64,000 bases of DNA from Paenibacillus guangzhouensis (GTDB lineage Bacteria; Bacillota; Bacilli; Paenibacillales; Paenibacillaceae): NCBI RefSeq assembly GCF_009363075.1, contig NZ_CP045293.1, positions 1,178,001 to 1,242,000 of the forward strand, read 5' to 3'. The notes below the pieces were generated by a model. The model was not told the origin of the DNA and ran no database searches. It worked only from the letters and a program-made list of their open reading frames with translations. A program made the position numbers and the translations under genes. Below, one piece after another: positions 35,517 to 45,115 of this stretch (positions within the stretch are counted from its first letter, which is position 1; each line of letters starts with the position of its first letter).

Positions 35517-36434
35517 ATGAATCTACATGCATTACGTATTTTCCATACCGTAGCTGAGGTAGGCAGTGTCACACGTGCTGCTGATCGGCTCTGTATTAGC
35601 CAGCCAGCTGTAACAGCACAAATTCGCAAACTTGAACGTGAGCTAGAGGTCGAGCTATTGTCACCGCAGGGACGAGGAATCACACTCACCGAAGTGGGGC
35701 GGATGCTGGCAGATCGTGCGTCACAGTTGTTTGCGATGGAAGAGGATATTGAGCTCCAAGTCACATCGTATCGGCATGGAAGACGTGGAGTGCTTCGTGT
35801 GGCAGCGACGTATCTGCCAGCTAATTTTCTACTGCCGCACCTGATCGCATCGTATAAGCAGGAGTACCTGGATGTGGACATTCGAATATCGACGGTGAAT
35901 TCGAGGGATGCGATTGCCATGCTTCGCGAATATGAGGTGGATATCGCGTTTATCGGGGGTGAGCAGCTGGATGATCCAGCATTGCATCGAGAAGATTGGT
36001 TCGAAGATGCTTGTTGGTTCGTCGTTCCCCAAGGACATCCTATGGCTGGAGCAGAGGTTTCCTTCGCACAAATGATGCGAGAGCCCTTTGTCATGCGTGA
36101 GCAAGGGAGCGGGATGCGGGAGAGACTGCTGACTTACTGTCAGATGTATCATGTAACGCCGCCGACGATTGCTGTTGAAATGAACGGATCCCAAGAATCC
36201 ATTCGTGCTGTTATGGCTGGATGCGGGGCGATGTTCGTCTCATCACTCGAAGTGCGAGAAGAGATTGAGCGAGGACGACTTGCGCAAGTGAAGGTACCCG
36301 AGATTGAAGCTGGTAACCCGATTTCAATATACACGAGAGCCAATGAAGCGAGTCCTGTCACGGCAAGAAATCTAATTTCTCGTCTGAAAAATGAAAATGT
36401 GCTTGCAAAATTCAAATATGGTGTGTTATGGTAA
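35517..36434 (+). CDS. LysR-family transcriptional regulator
   Basis: A 305-residue LysR-type regulator. The winged HTH is in residues 1-62 (LRIFHTVAEVGSVTRAADRL, then SQPAVTAQIRKLE), followed by a linker helix and a two-lobed periplasmic-binding-like effector domain (GVLRVAATYLPANFLLPHL onward). AAAGGGAGGTC precedes the ATG. It is divergent from thrC with 143 bases between them, the usual layout of a LysR protein and its target, so control of thrC is likely; the effector is not known. The end of this gene probably also contains the promoter of the leader peptide that follows. Confidence 0.88.
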   Translation: MNLHALRIFHTVAEVGSVTRAADRLCISQPAVTAQIRKLERELEVELLSPQGRGITLTEVGRMLADRASQLFAMEEDIELQVTSYRHGRRGVLRVAATYLPANFLLPHLIASYKQEYLDVDIRISTVNSRDAIAMLREYEVDIAFIGGEQLDDPALHREDWFEDACWFVVPQGHPMAGAEVSFAQMMREPFVMREQGSGMRERLLTYCQMYHVTPPTIAVEMNGSQESIRAVMAGCGAMFVSSLEVREEIERGRLAQVKVPEIEAGNPISIYTRANEASPVTARNLISRLKNENVLAKFKYGVLW

Positions 36435-36465
36435 TACTACTTTAAGAAAAGGAGGTGTAGGCAGG

Positions 36466-36624
36466 ATGATGTACAACGATCGAGTGGATATGAACATGAA
36501 GAAGAACGTAATGATGGTACAAACAGCTGGCTTCGCATTTGTTGAGGCTATTCACGCTACAGGTCTGTCCATTTTTGCACATAGCGAGTATACTCACGCG
36601 GAACGATTCCTGCCTTTACCTTAG
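36466..36624 (+). CDS. BmrB-like leader peptide of the ABC-F/BmrCD operon
   Basis: A 52-codon reading frame with a strong AAGGAGGTG site 10 bases before ATGATG. The product has no known domain: a polar start (MMYNDRVDMNMKKN), then VMMVQTAGFAFVEAIHATG, and ends in ERFLPLP. It lies directly before an attenuator and upstream of the BmrC/BmrD-like genes. In B. subtilis bmrCD is preceded by bmrB, a leader of similar size (about 53 codons) whose translation controls transcription attenuation in response to ribosome-targeting antibiotics. The match in size, position and neighbours is what I rely on; sequence identity to BmrB was not checked. An extended -10 (TG at 36424-36425, TATGGT at 36427-36432) lies in the lysR end. 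Confidence 0.72.
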   Translation: MMYNDRVDMNMKKNVMMVQTAGFAFVEAIHATGLSIFAHSEYTHAERFLPLP

Positions 36625-36675
36625 CGGACGAATAGCTAAAGGGCTGTAGGGACTCCTCCCTACGGCCCTTTTTTT
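36619..36675 (+). promoter_or_regulatory. Attenuator: terminator with competing antiterminator
   Basis: The terminator is a 15-bp stem (36638-36652 with 36657-36671, one wobble) with a CTCC loop and a seven-T run. A competing hairpin pairs CCTTAGC (36619-36625), which contains the leader stop codon, with GCTAAAGG (36635-36642, one bulge), the latter overlapping the left arm of the terminator. A ribosome finishing the leader would cover the first arm and let the terminator form; one stalled upstream would leave it free. This is the logic of ribosome-controlled attenuation. Confidence 0.72.
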
Positions 36676-36763
36676 GTTGCCTCGGAGGCGGAATCGTGAT
36701 GTGTGTACCACCATTACGAGTACGAACGTGATGTTCGTTAAAGCCCAGGAGGAAATGATTAAC

Positions 36764-38689
36764 ATGTTTACTTGTCATCAAATTGAGAAATTTTACGGCG
36801 CTACGCAAGTGCTGTCTAACATAACGTTTGAATTTAATGCCGGAGAGAAAGTAGGACTTGTCGGACAGAATGGGGCAGGGAAATCAACGCTGTTGCAGCT
36901 GCTAGCCGGCACAGATACACCGGATCGAGGCACGATTGCAATCCCTCGCGGAACGAAGATCGGATACTTAACGCAGATACAAGTGGTAAACCCAGAGAGC
37001 ACAATCTATGAGGTTCTCCTTCAGAGCTTCCAGGAAGCAATACAGCTGCAATCTAAGTTACACGAGCTTGAAGCTGAGATGAGTGAACAGGCAGTGGCGG
37101 CTGATGAGCGTAAAATGGAGTTGCTGCTTCGGCGATACGCAGAACTACAAGAAGCGTTCGAACGCGCTGGCGGATATGAGATCGAGATTCGCATCGCGCA
37201 AGTTGCGAACGGATTAGGAATCCCGGCGGAGAGCTTCGATCGCAAATTTATAGATCTCTCGGGTGGAGAGAAGACGAAAGTCGGACTTGCGAAGCTGCTT
37301 ATCGAACGTCCTGATTTCTTGCTGCTCGATGAGCCAACGAACCATTTGGATCTGGACGCGGTGGAATGGTTGGAACAATATATCATCGCCTACGAAGGAA
37401 CTTGCCTCATTGCATCGCATGATCGGTATTTTCTGGATCGGGTCGTAACCAAAATTATTGAGATTGAAGACGGAGAAGCGACGACATATTTGACGAACTA
37501 CTCCGATTATCATAAAGAGAAGCAGCAAAATCTTCTGCAACAATTCGCTGATTACAAAGACCAACAGAAACGAATTAAGCAAATGAAAGAAGCGATCAAA
37601 CGGTATATCGAGTGGGGTAATATCGGAGGTAATGAGAAGTTTTTCAAGAAAGCAGCATCGATCCAGAAGGCATTAGACCGGATGGATAAAATTAAGCGTC
37701 CAGTGCTGGAACGCAAGAAAGTTGATTTTCAGCCGAATGATGCGGATCGATCAGGCAAAGATGTGCTGAGTCTGAAAGAGGTATCGAAAGGTTACGATCA
37801 ACGTCAGCTATTCACGGACATCTCATTGACTCTCACTTATCGTGATCGTGTCGCGATAATCGGCGGCAATGGAGCTGGCAAGAGTACACTGCTCAAGCTC
37901 ATTCTCGGATTAGAGCAACCGGATCATGGGGAGATTCGAGTAGGCTCTCGCGTGGAGATCGGCTATCTTGCACAAGATGAACCGCCCGAGAAGAATGTGA
38001 CGGTGCTTGAATATTTCCGTCATGAACTAGGGCTAGAAGAAGGCGAAGCGCGAGGTCTGTTAGCCAGATACTTATTCTATGGGGCATCCGTCTTCAAATC
38101 CGTCATGAGTCTATCCGGTGGAGAATGGACGCGGCTGAAGCTTGCACTAATTATGCAGCGCACGCCGAATTTTTTGGTGCTCGATGAGCCAACGAACCAT
38201 CTGGACATCGCTTCGAGAGAAGCATTAGAGGAGATGCTCGAAGAGTTCCGGGGATCGGTGCTCACCATCTCGCATGACCGTTATTTTGTGAATCGAATTG
38301 CCGAACATATATGGGCGCTGCGTAATCAGAAGGTGGCGCGCTACATTGGTAATTTTGATGCATATAAGGAGCAATTAGAGAAGGAGAAGGCTGTACAGGT
38401 ACAGCCCGAAACAAAACGGGTGAATGCTCCCATCCGAGAACGTAACGCCACAACCGAATCAGAGATTAGGAAGACAGAACGGCGTAAGGTTCAACTCGAA
38501 CAACAAATTGCGCTAAAGGAGATAGACCGATGTAACCTGGAACTCGCTTTACAGAACGAGGAATATCAAACAGATACTGCGGAGCTCTCGCGGTTATACG
38601 CAGAGCACACGGTAGTGGAGCAAGAACTAAGCGAATTATATGAGGCTTGGCTTGCGATGGAAGAGTTGAATGGAGAGGTAGGGAAATAA
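36764..38689 (+). CDS. ABC-F family ATPase (ribosome protection/translation factor type)
   Basis: A 641-residue soluble protein with two ATPase domains and no membrane part. Walker A motifs are GQNGAGKST (about 33-41) and GGNGAGKST (about 365), signatures LSGGEKTKV and LSGGEWTRL, Walker B LLLDEPTNHLD and LVLDEPTNHLD. The linker (YKDQQKRIKQMKEAIKRYIEWG) corresponds to the P-site tRNA interaction motif, and a C-terminal coiled coil (about 555-640) follows. ABC-F proteins act on the ribosome; antibiotic protection is likely here given the attenuator upstream. The ATG at 36764 follows AGGAGG by 11 bases; earlier in-frame starts lie in the leader. Confidence 0.85.
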   Translation: MFTCHQIEKFYGATQVLSNITFEFNAGEKVGLVGQNGAGKSTLLQLLAGTDTPDRGTIAIPRGTKIGYLTQIQVVNPESTIYEVLLQSFQEAIQLQSKLHELEAEMSEQAVAADERKMELLLRRYAELQEAFERAGGYEIEIRIAQVANGLGIPAESFDRKFIDLSGGEKTKVGLAKLLIERPDFLLLDEPTNHLDLDAVEWLEQYIIAYEGTCLIASHDRYFLDRVVTKIIEIEDGEATTYLTNYSDYHKEKQQNLLQQFADYKDQQKRIKQMKEAIKRYIEWGNIGGNEKFFKKAASIQKALDRMDKIKRPVLERKKVDFQPNDADRSGKDVLSLKEVSKGYDQRQLFTDISLTLTYRDRVAIIGGNGAGKSTLLKLILGLEQPDHGEIRVGSRVEIGYLAQDEPPEKNVTVLEYFRHELGLEEGEARGLLARYLFYGASVFKSVMSLSGGEWTRLKLALIMQRTPNFLVLDEPTNHLDIASREALEEMLEEFRGSVLTISHDRYFVNRIAEHIWALRNQKVARYIGNFDAYKEQLEKEKAVQVQPETKRVNAPIRERNATTESEIRKTERRKVQLEQQIALKEIDRCNLELALQNEEYQTDTAELSRLYAEHTVVEQELSELYEAWLAMEELNGEVGK

Positions 38690-38691
38690 AC

Positions 38692-40434
38692 ATGTTTTCG
38701 ATTTTATTTAAACTAGGTTGGTTCTTCAAAATGTATCGGAAAAGGTACATTGTAGGGATTATCCTGCTCATCGTCGTCGGACTGTTCGAGATGGTGCCGC
38801 CGAAGCTGATGGGTGAGGCGATTGACCAAATTCAGCAGGGCACATTTACCGCAGGGAAATTAACGGAGTTTCTACTCCTTTTCTTAGGACTCATGGTCGT
38901 GATCTACGTAATGGGTTACTCATGGATGTATCAAATTTTCGGCGGATCTTTCCTTATTGAGAGAATCTTACGCACGCGCTTCATGAAGCATTTGTTGAAG
39001 ATGACGCCAACATTCTTCGAGAAGAATCGAACGGGTGATTTGATGGCTCGCGCGACGAATGATCTAGGAGCCGTATCGACGACGGTTGGATTCGGTATCT
39101 TAACCATCGTTGACTCCAGCTTCTTCATGCTCACGATTCTATTTACGATGGGGATTATGATCAGTTGGAAGCTGACCTTGGCAGCGATCCTGCCGTTCCC
39201 GCTGATTGCGGTTGCGATGAGCATCTATGGGAAGAAGATTCATGAACGCTTTACGATCGCGCAAGATGCGTTCGGCACGCTCAACGATCAAGTACTCGAG
39301 ACAATTTCGGGTGTACGCGTCATTCGCGCTTATGTGCAAGAGAAAGCAGATGAGGGTCGGTTCGCGAACTTGACCGATGATGTATTCCGCAAAAATGTGG
39401 ACGTCGCTCGTATCGATGCCCTATTCGAACCGACCATTAAGATTCTTGTCGGTATTAGTTATATGATTGGTCTGGCCTATGGTGCCTACCTCGTGTTCCA
39501 TCAAGAAATTACACTCGGTGAGCTCGTCTCCTTCAACGTATATCTGGGGATGATGATCTGGCCGATGTTCGCGATTGGTGAATTGATCAACGTGATGCAG
39601 CGTGGTGAAGCATCGCTAGACCGGGTGAATGAGACGTTGTCCTATACACCTGACGTTGAAAATGCAGATCGAACGGAGACGGTAGGCGTCCCTCACACGA
39701 TCGAATTTAATCAAGTGACATTCAAATATCCGATGTCAGAGACAGATAACCTAAAAGAGATGTCCTTTACGTTGGAACGTGGCCAGACGCTTGGTATTGT
39801 CGGCAAGACGGGAAGCGGGAAGACGACGCTCATGAAGCAATTGCTCCGTGAATATCCGATTGGGCAGGGGGAAATCAAGGTTTCTGGAACTCGACTGAAC
39901 GAAATTTCACTGGAAGAAATCAATCAATGGATAGCATACGTGCCACAGGAACAGATTCTATTCTCCAGAACGGTACGTGAAAATATTAAGTACGGTCGAC
40001 GCGATGCATCCGAACAGGATGTACAGCAAGCACTCGAATCTGCTTCCTTCTTGCAGGATATCAATACATTAGCCGACGGCTTAGAGACCATTGTTGGTGA
40101 GAAAGGGGTATCCCTCTCCGGCGGACAGAAGCAGCGGGTATCGATCGCGCGCGCATTGATTGCTGATGCCGAAATCTTAATGCTGGATGATGCGATGTCT
40201 GCGGTTGATGCGAAGACTGAAGCAAGAATTATTCAGAATATCCGGCGGGAACGTGCAGGGCGTACGACGTTGATTACGACGCATCGACTCTCAGCGGTAC
40301 AGCATGCGGATATGATTATTGTATTAGATAACGGGGAAATCGTGGAACGAGGCACCCATGAAGAGCTGCTTGCGGCAGGTGGATGGTATCGAGAGCAATT
40401 TGACCGTCAGCAAGTGGAAGCTAACTTAACGTAA
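38692..40434 (+). CDS. bmrC: Heterodimeric ABC exporter subunit, BmrC-like (YheI)
   Basis: A 580-residue half-exporter: six membrane helices in the first 320 residues, then an ATPase domain with Walker A GKTGSGKTT, signature LSGGQKQR and Walker B ILMLDDAMSAVD. The catalytic glutamate after Walker B is replaced by aspartate, the mark of the degenerate half in heterodimers such as BmrCD. The partner follows 12 bases later and is canonical. BmrCD exports multiple drugs in B. subtilis. The ATG is 2 bases after the ABC-F stop, so the operon is tightly coupled. Substrates here are unknown. Confidence 0.88.
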   Translation: MFSILFKLGWFFKMYRKRYIVGIILLIVVGLFEMVPPKLMGEAIDQIQQGTFTAGKLTEFLLLFLGLMVVIYVMGYSWMYQIFGGSFLIERILRTRFMKHLLKMTPTFFEKNRTGDLMARATNDLGAVSTTVGFGILTIVDSSFFMLTILFTMGIMISWKLTLAAILPFPLIAVAMSIYGKKIHERFTIAQDAFGTLNDQVLETISGVRVIRAYVQEKADEGRFANLTDDVFRKNVDVARIDALFEPTIKILVGISYMIGLAYGAYLVFHQEITLGELVSFNVYLGMMIWPMFAIGELINVMQRGEASLDRVNETLSYTPDVENADRTETVGVPHTIEFNQVTFKYPMSETDNLKEMSFTLERGQTLGIVGKTGSGKTTLMKQLLREYPIGQGEIKVSGTRLNEISLEEINQWIAYVPQEQILFSRTVRENIKYGRRDASEQDVQQALESASFLQDINTLADGLETIVGEKGVSLSGGQKQRVSIARALIADAEILMLDDAMSAVDAKTEARIIQNIRRERAGRTTLITTHRLSAVQHADMIIVLDNGEIVERGTHEELLAAGGWYREQFDRQQVEANLT

Positions 40435-40446
40435 GGTGGTGAGACC

Positions 40447-42516
40447 ATGAACGTCATGAAGAAATTATATCAATATGCACTAATCTATAAGAAAACATTT
40501 ATCCTAGCGCTTCTCATGCTCGCTGTTGCGGTTGCTGCAGAATTGACTGGACCCTTCATCGCGAAGACGATGATCGACAATCATATTCTTGGCATTGAGA
40601 GGTCATGGGTCGAAGTGAATGCATCGAGTAAGGATGCGGTTGAATATCAAGGAAAGTATTACAAACGCTCTGATCATTTGGAATCGGGAGAGAAGTCCGG
40701 CCATGAAGTTCGTGTACTCCAAGTCGGTAGACAATTCGTCTTCGTGAATGAAGCGGTGCAGGCGACGGGTGAGCGCACGTTTGCTGACGGCCAGCTTCAG
40801 ATTCGGTCAGCGAATGGCGAGGTCGCAACGTATGCGGCTGAGAAGGTCTCTGTGAACGAGCTGATTGGATTCTACAAGCCGGAGATGAGAGGGATCTTCA
40901 TCCTGATGGGCGGATACCTCGCCTTATTAATCGTTGCTTGTATCTTCGAATATGGACGGATCTATTATCTTCAGACTTCTGCGAATCGGGTTATACAGAA
41001 GATGCGGATGGACGTCTATAATCAGATTCATCGTCTACCTATTAATTATTTCGACACACTGCCAGCGGGCAAAGTGGTATCGAGGGTGACGAACGACACC
41101 GAAGCCGTCAAGGATTTGTTCGTGAACGTGCTTGCGAACTTCTTCTCAGGAACGGTGTATATTACTGGGATATTCGTAGCACTATTCTTACTTGATGTAC
41201 GACTAGCATTGGTGTGTCTCATTATTATTCCAATCCTCATCTTGTGGATTTATGTGTATCGCCGATTCGCAACGCAATATAACCGTATTATTCGTTCGAA
41301 ACTGAGTGACATCAATGGATTGATCAACGAATCGATTCAGGGGATGACCGTCATTCGGGCATTCCGACGTCAGAAGGACACAGAGCAAGAATTCGAAGAG
41401 ATGAACGAACAGCATTATCATTATCGTACGAAAATGTTGAACCTTAACGCGCTCACGTCGCATAACTTGGTCAATGTTTTGCGCAGCTTGGCGTTAGCCG
41501 TCGTCATCTGGTATTTCGGCAGCCGCTCTTTTGATATCGGTGGGGCGATCTCGTTCGGTGTGATCTATGCCTTCGTTGACTATCTTGGGCGGATGTTCCA
41601 GCCAATCGTAGGGATGGTGAACCAACTCGCACAGTTGGAGCAAGCACTCGTATCTGCTGAACGCGTGTTCGAATTGATGGATCAACCAGGAACGGATGTT
41701 GCGGAAGGCAGCTTAGACCGCTATCGGGGGAACGTTAAGTTCGATAATGTCTCTTTTGCTTATAAGGAAGAGGAATATGTCTTGAAGAATATCTCATTCG
41801 AAGCAAAGCAAGGTCAGACCGTCGCGCTCGTCGGACACACGGGATCGGGGAAGAGTTCGATTCTCAATGTCTTGTTCCGGTTCTATGATGTGCAGAAGGG
41901 CGCCATTACCGTGGATGGCGTCAATGTACAGGACATTCCGAAGCAGCTGCTCCGTCAGCATATGGGGATCGTATTGCAAGATCCGTTCCTTTTTACAGGT
42001 ACGATTGCAAGCAATGTTAGTCTGGAAGATCCATCGATTACCCGCGAGCAGATCGAGAAAGCACTGCGTGATGTTGGGGCGGAACGGATCCTTGCGAACT
42101 TGCCGAAGGGCTTCGATGAACCGGTTATTGAGAAAGGAAGCACCTTATCAGCAGGTCAGCGGCAGCTTATATCATTCGCGCGTGCATTGGCGTTCAATCC
42201 CGCTATTCTCATTCTAGATGAAGCAACAGCCAACATTGATACGGAGACGGAAGCCGTCATTCAATCCGCACTAGATGTTGTGAAGAAAGGACGTACAACG
42301 TTCATCATTGCCCACCGTCTATCGACGATTCGAAGCGCGGATCAGATCTTGGTCCTCCATCGCGGTGAAATTGTAGAGAAGGGCAATCACGAGGAGCTTA
42401 TGCAGAATAAAGGCCGCTATTATCAAATGTATCAATTACAGCAAGGAAGCAGTGCAAGCGGGCAAGAACCTGCCGCATCCGCGGCGCCAACCGTAACACC
42501 TTCCTATGTAGGCTAA
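40447..42516 (+). CDS. bmrD: Heterodimeric ABC exporter subunit, BmrD-like (YheH)
   Basis: A 689-residue half-exporter and partner of BmrC. Between the first two membrane helices there is an extracellular insertion of about 100 residues (about 45-145), as in B. subtilis BmrD. The ATPase domain has Walker A GHTGSGKSS, signature LSAGQRQL and Walker B ILILDEATANIDTETE with the catalytic Glu, so this chain supplies the active site pair with BmrC. The C-terminus has an Ala/Ser/Pro tail. It ends the leader-ABC-F-bmrC-bmrD operon before a very strong terminator. Confidence 0.9.
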   Translation: MNVMKKLYQYALIYKKTFILALLMLAVAVAAELTGPFIAKTMIDNHILGIERSWVEVNASSKDAVEYQGKYYKRSDHLESGEKSGHEVRVLQVGRQFVFVNEAVQATGERTFADGQLQIRSANGEVATYAAEKVSVNELIGFYKPEMRGIFILMGGYLALLIVACIFEYGRIYYLQTSANRVIQKMRMDVYNQIHRLPINYFDTLPAGKVVSRVTNDTEAVKDLFVNVLANFFSGTVYITGIFVALFLLDVRLALVCLIIIPILILWIYVYRRFATQYNRIIRSKLSDINGLINESIQGMTVIRAFRRQKDTEQEFEEMNEQHYHYRTKMLNLNALTSHNLVNVLRSLALAVVIWYFGSRSFDIGGAISFGVIYAFVDYLGRMFQPIVGMVNQLAQLEQALVSAERVFELMDQPGTDVAEGSLDRYRGNVKFDNVSFAYKEEEYVLKNISFEAKQGQTVALVGHTGSGKSSILNVLFRFYDVQKGAITVDGVNVQDIPKQLLRQHMGIVLQDPFLFTGTIASNVSLEDPSITREQIEKALRDVGAERILANLPKGFDEPVIEKGSTLSAGQRQLISFARALAFNPAILILDEATANIDTETEAVIQSALDVVKKGRTTFIIAHRLSTIRSADQILVLHRGEIVEKGNHEELMQNKGRYYQMYQLQQGSSASGQEPAASAAPTVTPSYVG

Positions 42517-42533
42517 TTGCACGCATGTAGTTA

Positions 42534-42578
42534 AAAAGCGTTCTGAGGAGTACATCTCCTTAGGACGCTTTTCTTTGA
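42534..42578 (+). terminator. Strong intrinsic terminator after bmrD
   Basis: A 17-bp stem (42534-42550 with 42556-42572, two wobbles) encloses TACAT, followed by CTTT. Confidence 0.85.
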
Positions 42579-42693
42579 TGTCATCGTTGCTCCTCGGATT
42601 GATCCGTTGTGAAACGACATGCTAGACTAAGAGAGAAAGATTTGGTCATGCCTATCATATCGTTATTGCTACTGCTTGAAAGGAAGAATGCCA

Positions 42694-43473
42694 ATGGACG
42701 AACTTATTTTCCTCGGGACTGGAGATTCAATGGGGGTTCCCCGTGTATATTGTGATTGCGAAGTCTGTCAGGAGGCGCGTACGACAGGGATGAATCGACG
42801 ATACCGGTCTTCTGTGATGCTCAGAACGCTAGACGGTGATCTGCTGATTGATTGTGGGCCGGATTGGGTTACGCAGATGGAGCTGCTCGAAAAAAGATCC
42901 ATTCAGACAGCCCTAATTACACACGCGCATTTTGATCATATCGCTGGAATGCCAGAATGGGCGGATGCGTGCCGATGGACAGGGGAGAAGGGGGATGTCT
43001 ATGGTCCGCTGGAGGTGCTCGAGACGATCTGCGATCAGTTCCCCTGGCTGCCGAGGCAGCTGAGATTTCACCCGATTACGGCGGAAGGCATCCGGTTTGG
43101 GGGATGGACAATTGAGCCACATATCATGTGCCATGGGAAGAACGGGACATCTTATGCTTATCGTCTCACGAAGGGAGCTTTGCGCGTAGGGTACTGTTCG
43201 GATGCCATCAATCTTGATGCGGAGCAGAAGCGATTCCTCATGAACTTGGACATTTTGATCTTGGGTACGAATTTCTATTTTGAGGAAGCGGATTATCACA
43301 CACGTTCAGTCTACGATATGGTAGAAGCGATGGAACTGCTTCAAGAAATTCAGCCGCATCGCGTATTTTTTACCCATATGGGTCATGGGGTTGATCTGCA
43401 GGCGAACTATGAGCTTCCGGCTCAGATTACGTTAGCTTGCACGGGAATGAAGATCTCGCTTGCTATGAGATAA
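42694..43473 (+). CDS. PhnP-like MBL-fold metallohydrolase
   Basis: A 259-residue metallo-beta-lactamase-fold protein. The HxHxDH motif is HAHFDH, about residue 74, with later His in CHGKNG and MGHGVD; a cysteine cluster near the N-terminus (VYCDCEVC, about 21-28) corresponds to the structural zinc site of PhnP, the phosphoribosyl cyclic phosphate diesterase. Cyclic phosphodiester or related hydrolysis is likely; no other phn genes are near. The ATG at 42694 is 7 bases after AAAGGAAG; ATG at 42688 and TTG at 42676 are in frame but badly placed. Confidence 0.82.
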   Translation: MDELIFLGTGDSMGVPRVYCDCEVCQEARTTGMNRRYRSSVMLRTLDGDLLIDCGPDWVTQMELLEKRSIQTALITHAHFDHIAGMPEWADACRWTGEKGDVYGPLEVLETICDQFPWLPRQLRFHPITAEGIRFGGWTIEPHIMCHGKNGTSYAYRLTKGALRVGYCSDAINLDAEQKRFLMNLDILILGTNFYFEEADYHTRSVYDMVEAMELLQEIQPHRVFFTHMGHGVDLQANYELPAQITLACTGMKISLAMR

Positions 43474-43515
43474 ATCAGATCATTTTTATATAAGAATTAT
43501 TCTAGCAAAAAATGA

Positions 43516-43570
43516 TTGACAGAAAAAAACACGAGCAGTACACTAAACTCCGATAATGATTCTCATTGTC
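43516..43570 (+). promoter_or_regulatory. Promoter and Fur box of the efe operon
   Basis: TTGACA (43516-43521) and TACACT (43539-43544) are 17 bases apart. GATAATGATTCTCATTGTC at 43552-43570 matches the 19-bp Fur consensus at 16-17 positions, just at the predicted transcription start. Repression by Fur when iron is sufficient is expected. Confidence 0.85.
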
Positions 43571-43614
43571 GGTTTTTTTTATTGTCAAACTAGAGAAAAA
43601 GGCAGGCGAAAGGT

Positions 43615-45096
43615 ATGAAAAGAGCGCTAAAGCCCGTCCTGTCGATCCTCTTCATCGTCATGCTCGTGATGAGTCCATTGACGGCAATGGCGGCAACTAA
43701 AGGTCAAGATCAACTTGTGGAAGCGAATAAGATCATTGACCGTGCGTTATCCGAAGTTGAAAAAGGTGACATAGAGACTGCGAAGGCGAGTTTTGAAGCG
43801 TTCCGCAAAACATGGCTTGAGATCGAGAACAATATTAAGCCAGATTCCTCAGCGGCTTATGCGGATATTGAAGCGGCGATGGGACAATTCGATTATGCGT
43901 CGATCAAGAGTAAGAAAGAAGATCTAGTTAAGGCACTAACAGATCTACAAGCTGTGAATAACAAATATATTTCGAATGGTTATACCGCTGGAGCGGGGTT
44001 TAAGCAAGAGGATATCACTTTGTCTGATTTTATTGTGATTCTTCAGCAGACCAAAGGGGCTGTCGATCAATCTAATGTTGATGCAGCGCTAAGTGAGATT
44101 AAGGAAGCGAGACAATCCTGGTTAAGTGTCGAAGGATCTGTCGTGGCACAATCAGGTACCGTATATAGTGATTCCGAACGTGATCTCGTTGTGATTCAAG
44201 CCATGCTCGAGCAGGGCGATCTCGAAGGTGCAGGGAAGACCATTTCCAATATGGTAACGTACTTGACACCGCTTGCATCGAAGACCGAGTATACGATGAT
44301 GGATGCGGCCATGATTCCGATCCGTGAAGGATTAGAGGCACTGCTCGTCGTCGGGGCATTGCTTGCTTTTGTGAAGCGCAACCCAGGCCCAGAAAGTAAG
44401 ATAGGGAAGACCTGGATTTGGACAGGGATAGCTGCTGGTTTATTATTCAGCTTGATCCTTGCTGTGATTGTGAAATTCGTATTCTCATCCGGCGCATTTG
44501 GTCAGAACAATTTCATTATCAATGGCTGGACCGGGATTATCGCGGCAGTCATGCTGTTATACATGAGTTATTGGCTGCATCGGCAGTCGAGTATTAAGGA
44601 TTGGCAGCAGTATATTGGGCAGAAGAGCCGTACTGCGATGGAGACGGGACAGATGATCTCGCTTGGGGTTCTCTCTTTCCTAGCGATTTTCCGTGAAGGG
44701 ACGGAGACTGTGTTGTTCTTGATCGGGATGGTGAACCAAATATCCATGCAGAATTTGATTCTAGGAATTCTCATCGGTTTTGGCGTGCTAGGGATTGTGG
44801 CTTACCTGATGCTTACGGTTGGGGTGAAGCTCCCAATTCGTCCATTTTTCATCGTGTCGAGTATTATCGTATTCTATCTGTGCCTCAAATTTACAGGCAT
44901 GGGTATTCACGGATTACAACTTGCGGGCGCTATTCCTTCGACAGAAGCACCGCTCCCAAGCATCCATTTCATTGCACTCTATCCGTCATGGCAAAGTGCG
45001 ATCCCGCAGTTCATCATCGTAGCAATTGCCATCATTGTACTTATCTATCAACGTGTTCAGTCTAAGAAAAAAATGATAAATCCGATTTCGGGTTAA
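43615..45096 (+). CDS. efeU: FTR1-family iron permease EfeU
   Basis: A 493-residue membrane protein: signal-like helix (about 8-26), an extracytoplasmic domain to about 230, then seven hydrophobic helices. The two iron-transport motifs RExxE are present: REGLE at about 237 and REGTE at about 359. The ectodomain holds two similar helical modules with TWLEIENNIKPDSSAAYADI and SWLSVEGSVVAQSGTVYSD, which also resemble a segment of EfeO. It is the permease of the elemental/ferrous iron uptake system (YwbL in Bacillus). GGCAGGCGAAAGG precedes the ATG. Confidence 0.9.
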   Translation: MKRALKPVLSILFIVMLVMSPLTAMAATKGQDQLVEANKIIDRALSEVEKGDIETAKASFEAFRKTWLEIENNIKPDSSAAYADIEAAMGQFDYASIKSKKEDLVKALTDLQAVNNKYISNGYTAGAGFKQEDITLSDFIVILQQTKGAVDQSNVDAALSEIKEARQSWLSVEGSVVAQSGTVYSDSERDLVVIQAMLEQGDLEGAGKTISNMVTYLTPLASKTEYTMMDAAMIPIREGLEALLVVGALLAFVKRNPGPESKIGKTWIWTGIAAGLLFSLILAVIVKFVFSSGAFGQNNFIINGWTGIIAAVMLLYMSYWLHRQSSIKDWQQYIGQKSRTAMETGQMISLGVLSFLAIFREGTETVLFLIGMVNQISMQNLILGILIGFGVLGIVAYLMLTVGVKLPIRPFFIVSSIIVFYLCLKFTGMGIHGLQLAGAIPSTEAPLPSIHFIALYPSWQSAIPQFIIVAIAIIVLIYQRVQSKKKMINPISG

Positions 45097-45115
45097 TAAG
45101 AGAGGGTCACTGAGA

